Source of the DNA: Solimicrobium silvestre
Lineage (GTDB): Bacteria > Pseudomonadota > Gammaproteobacteria > Burkholderiales > Burkholderiaceae_D
Direction of reading: 5' to 3'
Assembly: GCF_002976435.1 (NCBI RefSeq)
Contig: NZ_PUGF01000002.1
Coordinates: 248,001-312,000 of the forward strand
Length of the DNA: 64,000 bases
Part shown: positions 17,277-24,919 of the stretch, in pieces
Layout: the number at the start of each line of letters is the position of its first letter
Numbering within the stretch: the first letter of the stretch is position 1
Position numbers and translations under genes: made by a program
The notes under the pieces: generated by a model
What the model was told of the DNA's origin: nothing
The model's database searches: none
The model's input: the letters and a program-made list of their open reading frames with translations, nothing else

Positions 17277-17641
17277 TTGGCTGGTGGATTGTAGTTGCGC
17301 GACAGACCCCGGAACAACGGGATGCAGCGCGCGATAATGAGGCGATCCTGGCAACCTAGGAGACGAGTATCAGCGGTATTGATTGGATTGAAGCGCTTGT
17401 TAAGGCGGGCAAAGTGACGCAGCTTTTGTATAGCGGTTATCCAAACCGTTATACGGCAGTCGCCGGTGACATTTTACCGAATATCTCCAATGGACCTCCG
17501 CGTCATGATGGCCAGACCATCATTGGCGACGATTACGTGATGCCGGGCAAATGGACCGGGAATGTTAAAATACGCCGCGACAAAATTGCTGCCTGCCCAC
17601 CCGATCAGATACTGACAATTGATGTCTGGGATCAAAGTTAG
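17273..17641 (+). pseudogene. Small soluble protein gene interrupted by one amber codon
   Basis: From the ATG at 17273 the frame runs 28 codons (MIGWWIVVARQTPEQRDAAR…) to TAG at 17357-17359, then stays open in the same frame for 93 more codons to TAG at 17639-17641. It reads ILAT-stop-ETSISGIDWIEALVKAGK and continues through YPNRYTAVAGDILP and GPPRHDGQTIIGDDYVMPG. The stop replaces what was probably TGG (Trp), a single G-to-A change. The intact protein would be about 121 residues. I recognise no named family. It overlaps the preceding 63-residue gene. Confidence 0.6.
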
Positions 17642-17681
17642 CCTCCTGACGTGTCTTTAATTTTGATACAAGGACACTGAA

Positions 17682-17807
17682 ATGAACGAAGACAAGAAAG
17701 CGGCGCGTCGAGTGGCAATTGAACACGCCAAGGCTAATAACTTCCCGAGTGGATTCGAGTCGACCAAGTATGGTTTGTCGATTTACGAGCAGTCGGAAAG
17801 AAAATAA
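17682..17807 (+). CDS. Very small protein, 41 aa
   Basis: The ATG at 17682 follows CAAGGACA, and the frame ends with TAA at 17805-17807. The product is charged and soluble (MNEDKKAARRVAIEHAKANN, then FPSGFESTKYGLSIYEQSERK). It lies 40 bp after the broken 17273 gene and 39 bp before the HAD gene, all on one strand, so it may belong to the same small operon. It could also be the tail of a decayed gene. No family is recognised. Confidence 0.45.
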   Translation: MNEDKKAARRVAIEHAKANNFPSGFESTKYGLSIYEQSERK

Positions 17808-17846
17808 CCGTATGCCAGATGGCAAGAAGCTGTGGAAGGATGAATG

Positions 17847-18437
17847 ATGGCAATCAGTGTTGTAGTATTCGATGCCTTCGGTACGCTGGTGCAGATCGGT
17901 GAGCGGCGGTCTCCGTACCGCAAGTTGATGCAATGGATGCGCGCTAATGGACGTCGGCCGCAAACGAGCGACGCGGGGCGTATCATGTCGCAGCCAGGTG
18001 GCCTTGCCGACGTCGCCAATCTATTCGACCTGTCACCGCCCGTTGATCTGCTGGCGGCCTGGGAAGCGGAGCTGCACGCTGAATTGGCTACGGTAAAACT
18101 TTTTCCTGACTCGCTCCCGACCATTGCGCGCCTGCGGAATGCTGGCTATCGCATCGGCTTGTGCTCGAATTTGGCCGCACCCTATGGCACGCCGGTTAAG
18201 GCACTGCTGCCATCCTTGGACGCTTACGCTTGGAGCTACGAAGCTGGTGCAGTGAAACCGGAACCAGGTATCTACCGTTATCTTCTAGATCGGCTCGGCT
18301 GTGCGGCAAGCGATGTGCTGTTTATCGGCGACACGCCAGCCGCCGATCTGGACGGTCCGCTGACCTTCGGCATGTCGGCGCGTCTAATTGACCGGAAGGC
18401 TGGGCAAACCTTGGATAAAGTACTTGATGACATGTAA
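17847..18437 (+). CDS. HAD-family hydrolase
   Basis: A 196-residue HAD-superfamily hydrolase. The four motifs are all visible: VVFDAFGTL near residue 8 (nucleophile aspartate, acid/base position occupied by Phe-adjacent sequence rather than a second Asp), GLCSNLA near residue 108, the lysine of GAVKPEPGIYRYLLDRLG near residue 135, and LFIGDTPAADLDGPLTFGM near residue 158. A helical cap lies between motifs I and II. Lack of the second motif-I aspartate resembles haloacid-dehalogenase-like or non-phosphatase members, so the substrate is open. Of two adjacent ATG codons I chose 17847, because GGAAGGA at 17835-17841 fits it better. Confidence 0.8.
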   Translation: MAISVVVFDAFGTLVQIGERRSPYRKLMQWMRANGRRPQTSDAGRIMSQPGGLADVANLFDLSPPVDLLAAWEAELHAELATVKLFPDSLPTIARLRNAGYRIGLCSNLAAPYGTPVKALLPSLDAYAWSYEAGAVKPEPGIYRYLLDRLGCAASDVLFIGDTPAADLDGPLTFGMSARLIDRKAGQTLDKVLDDM

Positions 18438-18568
18438 CGGTTTAGCCACTGACCTGCTTGCATACGTTACGTTATTAATCGGAAAAGCTTTGTGCTGTTG
18501 CACATAATACCGAAAAATGGGGTATTTGAACGCTTAACAAAAGTGCGAATTCACTTGGGAGTTAACGT

Positions 18569-19102
18569 ATGAAAAACATCCATTCGTTCGTTGTTGCAAC
18601 CGTTCTTGGTCTCGTTTGTTTTCATGCTCGCGCGAAGGAAGTGTCTTCGCATAGACTGTGCGTGGCAAACGATGAGCCTGTGTTTTCCTGCACGTTGCAG
18701 GGAAACACCCACAAGATGGTATCTCTCTGCGCGTCGCCTGCCTCCGCGCAAGGTGAAAGAACGTTTCGTTATTTGTTCGGATACCCGTCAAAAATCGAAT
18801 TGACTTATCCATCAAGCGACAGCGACGCTGATTCGTTCACCCTCACGCATTTGGTTTATGCTGGGGCCACTGGTGGAAGCGCGTATGCTTTCACCAATGA
18901 CGGCTATAAGTACATTCTGTATTCTATCGAAGGCACGGGACTCAAACGTTCGGGCCTGCTAGTGCAGCACGTGGGGCAGTTACACGCAGCCAGCGATTTG
19001 AATTGCACGCCATCGGCATTGGTTGAAAGCGGTGATGAGCTGATACCCAAGTGGAAGGCCGACCAAGACATTGATGCTCACGGCCTTCCAAGCACTCGTT
19101 GA
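18569..19102 (+). CDS. Secreted protein of unknown function (immunity-like candidate)
   Basis: A 177-residue protein with a signal peptide (MKNIHSFVVATVLGLVCFHARA) and a cysteine-containing mature domain rich in beta strand. The pattern SCTLQGNTHKMVSLCAS, then RYLFGYPSKIELTYP, resembles small periplasmic proteins often found beside secreted lytic toxins, but I cannot name a family. The start follows GGGAG at 18557-18561. It lies just upstream of a broken GH19 lysozyme-like gene, so an immunity role is conceivable; that is inference from position only. Confidence 0.6.
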   Translation: MKNIHSFVVATVLGLVCFHARAKEVSSHRLCVANDEPVFSCTLQGNTHKMVSLCASPASAQGERTFRYLFGYPSKIELTYPSSDSDADSFTLTHLVYAGATGGSAYAFTNDGYKYILYSIEGTGLKRSGLLVQHVGQLHAASDLNCTPSALVESGDELIPKWKADQDIDAHGLPSTR

Positions 19103-19198
19103 ATCTTATTGGTGTTCTGAACATACTTTAAAGAATATCCAATATGCCTACAGGCCCAAACCACACTGCACCGAAGGAAAACGGCAACTTCCTGTTGC

Positions 19199-19500
19199 CG
19201 GCGGCGCAAAGCGCGAGTCATCGAGAGGAAGGAATTGGCCAGCTTCATGTGCCAGATGCAGGTGGAGTCGCAAAACTTCACTCGAATGGATAAGAATTTG
19301 AACTACTCGGGCGACCGATTGTTTGACGTGTTCTCAGGACGTAATGGGATAGAGAGCCTTGAGAAATCCAATGCGAATGCAGCAGCGGAGCCGAGACGAG
19401 AGGGGAAGCGATCTATGGTGGCGAATGGGGCCGGAAAAACCTTGGGAATACGGAGCCGGGCGACGACTACAAATTCCACGGTCGCGGCCTTGTCTGTTGA
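19199..19500 (+). pseudogene. GH19 chitinase/lysozyme-like gene remnant, frameshifted
   Basis: Two adjoining frames give one recognisable protein. The first (around 19202-19395) reads ARVIERKELASFMCQMQVES, then QNFTRMDKNLNYSGDRLFDVF. The second (19408-19500) reads AIYGGEWGRKNLGNTEPGDD, then YKFHGRGLVC and a stop. These match the GH19 chitinase/endolysin core, where a catalytic glutamate region is followed by NLNYS and then by YGGRxGNxxPGDGxxxxGRG. A frameshift between about 19396 and 19407 joins them. The part after GRGL is missing, and the 5' end is degraded. Such enzymes cleave chitin or peptidoglycan and are common in prophages and type VI effector loci. Confidence 0.6.
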
Positions 19501-19539
19501 CAAGCGCCGAGCGCAAGCGTAACTTTCTCCGTTCAAACC

Positions 19540-20082
19540 ATGAGTAAAATCACCATGCAATTTAAAAATAATTGGTACGTTTTATCGTCTATTGTAGTAC
19601 TTGCGATAGGTACTTTTGACGCACAAGCGCAAACCAACCATTCCTTTTTAAAAACGGACTCTTTGATGTGCGACGGATGGACTGTTTCAATCCGAAGCAT
19701 TTGTTCGGCCAGCGTAAACGGCGCTGTACCGCACTGCACTCAAAAGCTGACCTTTAAAACTGCAATTGGCGACGATTATTCAGTCAATTACGAACCCGAT
19801 CCGGTTCAGCACAAAGACGAGCCTTTCGTGAGTCAGTTGAGTTGCAATCCAGGTGAAAACAAACACTATGTCGTTGCACACAGTGGGAATTTTGCAAATT
19901 GCTCGACTTGTGAATGGATTGACGTTTTTACCTTGCATGGAGACCTCATCGGTTCAACGCCCTCCATCGTGCGAGCTTTAAAATTGCCGCGCAAAAAATT
20001 ATCGCGCAGTTTTGAGTCCTTACTTGGCGAACCTCTTAAAAACGAATTGATTTCTATCGACAGAACTTATTCTGAAAAGTAG
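19540..20082 (+). CDS. Secreted protein of unknown function
   Basis: A 180-residue protein with a signal peptide (WYVLSSIVVLAIGTFDAQAQ; mature protein starts near residue 31) and six or more cysteines (MCDGW, SICSAS, HCTQ, SCNPGE, NCSTCEW), which fit a disulfide-bonded periplasmic domain. No family is recognised. It follows the broken GH19 gene by 40 bp on the same strand, and two further secreted or membrane proteins follow. A role as an immunity protein for an envelope-targeting toxin is possible but unproven. A second ATG at 19555 would shorten it by five residues and leave the signal peptide intact. Confidence 0.55.
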   Translation: MSKITMQFKNNWYVLSSIVVLAIGTFDAQAQTNHSFLKTDSLMCDGWTVSIRSICSASVNGAVPHCTQKLTFKTAIGDDYSVNYEPDPVQHKDEPFVSQLSCNPGENKHYVVAHSGNFANCSTCEWIDVFTLHGDLIGSTPSIVRALKLPRKKLSRSFESLLGEPLKNELISIDRTYSEK

Positions 20083-20189
20083 GAGATCAGCGACAAACTT
20101 TGGTCATCATGTTGATCTGTCCATGGCCGGTGTGAGGGAACCAATTTTGAAATTCAATGATTCAAATTTACCAGTTTAGGAACTCAAAT

Positions 20190-20858
20190 ATGTTCAAATC
20201 AATTTTGCTTTGCTTCGGTCTCTTAATCGTTGCAGCAGCACACGCAAGTTCCGATGATGGGAAGCAAGGGAAAGATGAATCAGCGGTTATTCCGCCAGTT
20301 CAAAATATCAGATCGATCACCCCAATATTTAGTCAACTCTTACTGGCTCCATATCCGTCTGGATTCGTGACTATTTTCGAAAATGTGAGTGACACCCAGT
20401 ACATCCGCGAATCAGTTCCTGAGGGAGAGAACGAAAATCAATGGTCTCAGATGATTACCCTTAATGGAGCTAAAGATCTTGCTACGAAAGCAGGAGTTAC
20501 TTCTCAAATGTTAGTCGAACGGATTGCAGGTGGATTTCAGCGCGCCTGTCCTACGTCATTCTTGGCAATTAGGGTTTCTGACGATAAGATTGGTGGCAAT
20601 GAAGCATTCGCTGCAATTGTAAGTTGCGGAACTTCTCCAACTACAGATGGGAAACAAAGTGAGACAGCATTGATTGCTGTGATCAAGGGAGATAAAGACT
20701 TCTATACAGTGCAGTGGGCCGAGAGAGCAACGGCATCAAAGAGGCCGCTAACTCTAGATGCTTCAAAATGGGTCGAAAGATATAAAACGCTGACCCAAGT
20801 TAAATTATGTCATATTGTCCCTGGAGAACAAGCGCCTTACCCTAGCTGTGTTGATTGA
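20190..20858 (+). CDS. Secreted protein of unknown function (222 aa)
   Basis: The product begins with a signal peptide (MFKSILLCFGLLIVAAAHAS). The mature domain carries YPSGFVTIFENVSDTQYIRE, then a QWSQMITLNGAKDLATKAGV stretch, and three cysteines that could pair (RACPTS, VSCGTS, KLCHIV, plus a last one in PSCVD). I chose the ATG at 20190 because AGGAA lies at 20178-20182; an in-frame ATG at 20157 would put 11 extra residues before the signal peptide. I recognise no named family. The setting is a run of secreted proteins and gene fragments. Confidence 0.6.
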   Translation: MFKSILLCFGLLIVAAAHASSDDGKQGKDESAVIPPVQNIRSITPIFSQLLLAPYPSGFVTIFENVSDTQYIRESVPEGENENQWSQMITLNGAKDLATKAGVTSQMLVERIAGGFQRACPTSFLAIRVSDDKIGGNEAFAAIVSCGTSPTTDGKQSETALIAVIKGDKDFYTVQWAERATASKRPLTLDASKWVERYKTLTQVKLCHIVPGEQAPYPSCVD

Positions 20859-20894
20859 AAATACTTAGCAATAGGTGATATCCATCACCGACTG

Positions 20895-21209
20895 GTGTCG
20901 AAATCATCTTCACGCACCACTGGAATATCAGCAGCGTATTCTCAATGGGATATTGCGCTGCCACTATCGGAACTACGCTCGTCCGACGAATTGCCGCCTG
21001 TATAGTTCTTATCTGGCGATCCGCCACATCTGGCATATTTGGTTAGCGTGTCGAACGTGCGGGAGGAACGTGCGTTGGTCACGATATTTGAAAATGCTCG
21101 AACGCTGTACCCTATTGCGACCGGGCATTGCACATACTTGGAGCGCTTGGTGAAACTAACTGAAGAACTCAATGCGGCAATTCCGCAAGGTGGGATATGC
21201 GAGGACTGA
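20895..21209 (+). pseudogene. Coding-like remnant with an internal stop
   Basis: One frame has protein-like composition on both sides of TAG at 21003-21005. The part after it reads LSGDPPHLAYLVSVSNVREE, then RALVTIFENARTLYPIATGH, and ends at TGA 21207-21209. The only upstream start is GTG at 20895, without a ribosome site. I recognise no family. It is most likely a decayed gene of the same secreted/immunity kind as its neighbours, but chance openness is not excluded. Confidence 0.3.
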
Positions 21210-21393
21210 GAGGAGTGACCCTCACGCTTACTCGTACATTCGTCGCTGTCGGCGATTGTCATCATTCTTCACTTAAAAATGCTCTAAATAGAGCGACAAC
21301 CAGCGGACATTTCTATAGACTACCGGATCGTGCTACTCAGGGCTCGTGCGGTCACTTATAACGATTTGCATTTTTAGTCATCGGTTTAAATAC

Positions 21394-21717
21394 ATGAAGC
21401 TACCTCCCTATCAATTATCGAAGCGAGAAGGTCAACCTTGGCGAATTCCATTGAATGTCTCGTTACTGATTTTCCAGAGTTGGGTCGCATGTGCCTTATT
21501 TGCACTTGCCATGATTGGGATCTCAAATGCGTTGGGATGTAGTGTGAATGAAGGCGGTACAAGTCCATGTCTTATTGCTGGAATGGATATTCAGATTCTG
21601 ATTTTGACGCCCACCTTACTTGCAGTGTTTGGTGCCCCGCTTTTTCTTATTGGAATATCGGGTAGTGCGGCAGTAGCATTGACTACTTTTCTGTTTGTCA
21701 GCATGAAAGGCAAGTGA
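21394..21717 (+). CDS. Small membrane protein, two helices
   Basis: A 107-residue protein with two hydrophobic segments (SLLIFQSWVACALFALAMIG and ILILTPTLLAVFGAPLFLIG) and a third weaker one at the C-terminus (AAVALTTFLFV). A short loop with two cysteines lies between the first two (GCSVNEGGTSPC). I chose the ATG at 21394; a longer frame upstream has no support. No family is recognised. The palindrome GCTCTA-AA-TAGAGC lies about 110 bp upstream at 21281-21294 and may be part of its promoter. Confidence 0.5.
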   Translation: MKLPPYQLSKREGQPWRIPLNVSLLIFQSWVACALFALAMIGISNALGCSVNEGGTSPCLIAGMDIQILILTPTLLAVFGAPLFLIGISGSAAVALTTFLFVSMKGK

Positions 21718-21792
21718 ACTCTGCGCGCAGGACCCGTGAAATAGCGGAGCCATCTGTTTTTAATTTTGTTCCCGTTTATTATTGCTACCTTC

Positions 21793-22467
21793 CTATGCAG
21801 ACTTGGCAGAAAGCGCCGCTTCGAATGTTTTTGGGAGAGCGTCCAAATGATCTGGCAATTTGTCACCGTAATATGATTTGCCATCAGTTGCATCTCGTAG
21901 CGATTCAATAGCATCTCGCACTAGATCAGCCCAGTCTGATTCGCGGTTTAGTTGGTCCGAAGGAAGTTGGGCGAGACGATTTTCCAGAGCCAGTATTGCT
22001 TCGCCTAACGTATGGCCAATGACGTAAGGCAGCCAATTTGCAGAAAACACGTAATCCGTCGCGTAGAACATGTCATTGTCTCCTCCGCTGGATAACTCAC
22101 GAACCGTGTCAACTTGATTCTCCGATGTTCCCAATGCAGCCCAAACGCCTTTACTGTAGCGATCATCCCACGCCTGGAAGCTGAACCCGTGTTTTGTCAC
22201 AAGGTTATCGATTCGATCAAGAATCCTTATTTCCCGATCAAATAGACTGAGCGGTTTATCTTTGGCCCTGACGACAGTGAGAATATTGCGAACTTTGAAG
22301 AAACAAACCACGCTGGTGACGACGCAAATCAAACCAAATCCAATTACCATGGCTTCAAGTTCGTTATTGGGATTTTCTGCGACGATTCCAATAATTCCGC
22401 ACAAGGCAAAACCAACCACCAAGGCCAGGGCAATCGATATGCCAATTACTTTGTAGATCCTATCCAT
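21793..22467 (-). CDS. Membrane-anchored protein of unknown function
   Basis: A 224-residue protein. Two membrane helices occupy residues 5-30 and 40-60 (IGISIALALVVGFALCGIIG and a valine/cysteine-rich helix), and the remaining 160 residues are soluble and probably cytoplasmic. The soluble part has an aromatic-rich stretch (SFQAWDDRYSKGVWAALG) and an acidic helical tail. No family is recognised. The gene lies alone on the minus strand, convergent with the small membrane protein to its left. Confidence 0.55.
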   Translation of the reverse strand: MDRIYKVIGISIALALVVGFALCGIIGIVAENPNNELEAMVIGFGLICVVTSVVCFFKVRNILTVVRAKDKPLSLFDREIRILDRIDNLVTKHGFSFQAWDDRYSKGVWAALGTSENQVDTVRELSSGGDNDMFYATDYVFSANWLPYVIGHTLGEAILALENRLAQLPSDQLNRESDWADLVRDAIESLRDATDGKSYYGDKLPDHLDALPKTFEAALSAKSA

Positions 22468-22569
22468 TCTGTCACGACCAATTCTTAAAAAAAGCAGTGT
22501 TTTGTTCCAACACTAGCTGCCTAAATGACATTTGTGTAGCGGTTGTAATTTCGTTCTGTTCGAGGCTCA

Positions 22570-22744
22570 TCACGCTCTGAACCATTCAATCCGTAAATTT
22601 TGGCCGGCTGGCCATTGACGGGCATACGCCGTCTGCTGATTCATATCAAAGCTTACAAACAACCGCTGCTTCTCAATGCAGTCATTCGATGGCGCGAACC
22701 GCCTTTTCGTTCAATGTGTAAGGCCAACATCGCAAAGCAGTTGG
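22570..22744 (-). pseudogene. Coding-like fragment, probably a gene remnant
   Basis: On the minus strand, one frame reads CWPYTLNEKAV, and after an apparent shift another reads RFAPSNDCIEKQRLFVSFD, then MNQQTAYARQWPAGQNLRIEW, before two consecutive TGA codons at 22567-22572. The composition looks like coding sequence, but there is no start and a frameshift is required. I cannot name a family. It fills most of the 290-bp gap between two minus-strand genes. Confidence 0.25.
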
Positions 22745-22757
22745 GCTGACATTTCAA

Positions 22758-23177
22758 CTAGTCCCGTAGTCGTAGTAGCGTCGATTTTGCATCATCGGGA
22801 ATTTCATTAAATCGTCGATGATACGGACTATTTCCTGACGGGTTTTCAACAAGGGTATTCGATTTTTCGTCAAAGACTAATGTGCCAAGAGGGCCCTTTT
22901 CATTGCCGTCATAAGCAATAATTTCAATAACGTTTTTTGCTTTATTATACGTCCCGGTAATTTTGAAACCAATTGGCGGAGGGCCACCAAGCATCGCGCC
23001 AACCCCATTAGCGCCAAGGTAAACGGCACTACCTTTATATAATAACCCGCCATGCAGGACCGATCCATCGGTAGTTCAAACACCGACTAATTGCGCCGGA
23101 ATTATATCTTCGGCGAAAACTGAGTTTGCTATCAAAATTAATGTCGCAAGAATCGTTCTACGTAAAGTAACGTTCAT
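22758..23177 (-). pseudogene. Secreted small-protein gene with one nonsense codon
   Basis: The ATG at 23177 starts a signal peptide (MNVTLRRTILATLILIANSV, then FAED). Codon 34 is TGA (23076-23078), after which the same frame stays open to TAG at 22758-22760. Around the stop the product reads PAQLVGV-stop-TTDGSVLHGGLLYKGSAVYLG, followed by GFKITGTYNKAKNVIEIIAY. Sequences of this kind have GxW in that place, so TGG-to-TGA is the likely lesion. The intact protein would be 139 residues, periplasmic and strand rich. No named family is recognised. Translation could restart at an internal ATG (22994), but without a signal peptide. Confidence 0.6.
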
Positions 23178-23316
23178 AATCTTTCTTTCGTAGCGAGGGT
23201 TCAGAAACTCGATTTCTGCACGTTGAATCGAGCGACCGGAGCGTGCGGCGACGACCAGTCAATTAAAAAATACTTTATTTTTCAATTGCGCCTAGACAGA
23301 TCGAATGGATCTACAC

Positions 23317-23807
23317 TCAGTGGCCATCAATATAATTTACAAGGGCTTCCAACTCACCATACATCGGGATTCGGGAATCAATATTAAATGCCCCTGATTC
23401 CATTAGCCCAATTACCTTCTTGCACTCGTCGTGTTTGTCTTTATTTTCAAAGAAGCCATTGACCGCTTTATCTCCGTTTTTCCGGACGGCTGCGAGTAGC
23501 GCATTTGCTATATTATTTTTTCCCTCCACGCCGGTTAGACTTTCAGCTTCGGCCAAACGACGATTCATGTAAGTTATGGCAGCGGAATAGTGTTTAGAAT
23601 TTTGCTTTTGCCAGCCTGCGACAAACTCCTTCGGCGTATCCGGTCTTCCCAAATCTTCAAAACAATAACTAGCAGTACGACCAATCATGTAATTTTGAGT
23701 GAGTGTGAAGCCTATCGCGGCATCCCGCGATTCAGAGGCTACCGGCTCCTGGGTCGCCGCTCTGGCAGTCACTGAAAAAATAAAAGTAGAAAAATGCGTG
23801 GACTCAT
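23317..23807 (-). pseudogene. Secreted protein gene out of frame in its signal peptide
   Basis: The main frame encodes about 150 residues (…GFTLTQNYMIGRTASYCFED to EALVNYIDGH) and would have to start at GTG 23772, inside what looks like the end of a signal peptide (VTARAA). An ATG at 23807 in another frame gives MSPRIFLLLFF and then hits a stop. Adding one T to the T6 run (minus strand; 23775-23780) joins the two into a perfect signal peptide ending FSVTARA. This is therefore a poly-T length change, a sequencing error, or a phase-variable tract. The mature domain has two cysteines and helices. No family is recognised. Confidence 0.55.
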
Positions 23808-23917
23808 AGGTATCTCATTGGTTATAAAGGCATCAGGCCCCTGTTTATGGAGTGAGCTCTATTGGACGAATGAGCTCCACGGCATGCGATCATTTTATAG
23901 TTGCCTGGCCGCCTTTC

Positions 23918-24766
23918 TTATTGCAAATAAGTTCGTCTCACGTACATCGACAAAGCTTTTGCGTTGCGGTATGTAATATATTCGTTCTGCAATTTGCGAT
24001 TGTTTTTTTCAGTAGCTGGCGGCGTTGCTTTATTCATAAACTCAATGTTATCCGCCTGACTCTTATCTGCGCGATCCTGAGTGCTGCGAAGAAATACTTG
24101 GTAATCTTTGACGACGGAATCCATTTCGCCGCGCCACTTCGAAAACAATTCAATCTGGTGCGGCGTAAGTTTCCCCACAACCACATCGGGGCCGACCGTG
24201 AAGTAGCTGTTATCGTCGCTGTGCGCCTCCGAGAAAAGTTCCGCATATTCTGGCTTGGTGTAAACCATCTCATATCTGGCGTTGAGTTCCTTCGCTTTTG
24301 CTAGACTTTCGACCAGCAATTTCCCTTTGGCCGCTGATTCCGCATCCGGTGTAGCTGATCCTGATCCCCAGTAAAGATCGGAACACGCCCCCCTGGTTTC
24401 AAAATGCGTAATTATGCCGTTTGAATCGGCATTGACTACTATTTGGCATTCAGCTGTGCCGATTTGCTTTTGATAATAAGTCGTTTGGACACCATTACTG
24501 GAAGAAGAAGTGCCGACCTGTGCATTGTAAGCATATTTAGAATTCCACCCCCATTGATAAAGCCCTGTTCCATCTCCGACCGGTGTAACTAAGGGTTTCC
24601 CCCATTTCCCCATAGCTTCATAAATAGGGTGGCCAATCCAATTCTTATTGGCGATTGCTTCGGGAACGGAGATCATATGACCATCCGATGCGCAAGCAGA
24701 TAGCAGCGCGCAGCAAATCGCCATGCAAGTAATTTTTGTCTTATTGAAAATATTTTTCATTATCAT
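23918..24766 (-). CDS. Lipoprotein of unknown function (282 aa)
   Basis: The product has a lipoprotein signal (…ITCMAICCALLSACASDG; the lipobox LSAC puts the modified cysteine near residue 25) and a two-part mature region. The first part (residues 35-125) is strand rich, with GHPIYEAMGKWGKPLVTPVG and a QWGWNSKYAYN stretch, reminiscent of small outer-membrane lipoproteins that fold like BamE-type domains; I do not claim that family. The second part (residues 150-280) is helical and charged. I chose the ATG at 24766, since AGGGGAAA lies at the right distance. It ends about 110 bp from the start of the broken 23317-23807 gene. Confidence 0.6.
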   Translation of the reverse strand: MIMKNIFNKTKITCMAICCALLSACASDGHMISVPEAIANKNWIGHPIYEAMGKWGKPLVTPVGDGTGLYQWGWNSKYAYNAQVGTSSSSNGVQTTYYQKQIGTAECQIVVNADSNGIITHFETRGACSDLYWGSGSATPDAESAAKGKLLVESLAKAKELNARYEMVYTKPEYAELFSEAHSDDNSYFTVGPDVVVGKLTPHQIELFSKWRGEMDSVVKDYQVFLRSTQDRADKSQADNIEFMNKATPPATEKNNRKLQNEYITYRNAKALSMYVRRTYLQ

Positions 24767-24919
24767 TAATTTCCCCTGATTACTTAGATTCGTCCATTCT
24801 TCAAGCACAGCTTGATAGACGCGTTGGAATTACCATCACCACCATTTCACTGCGCTCGTTCATGTTGCCCGCGCCATGATATTGGGGAACAAGTGTTTGT
24901 GCAATAAATTCTGGCGCCA

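Noticed and set aside
23076-23078. TGA as selenocysteine codon
   Set aside because: No SECIS-like hairpin is visible directly after it, and the context fits a Trp codon lost by point change.
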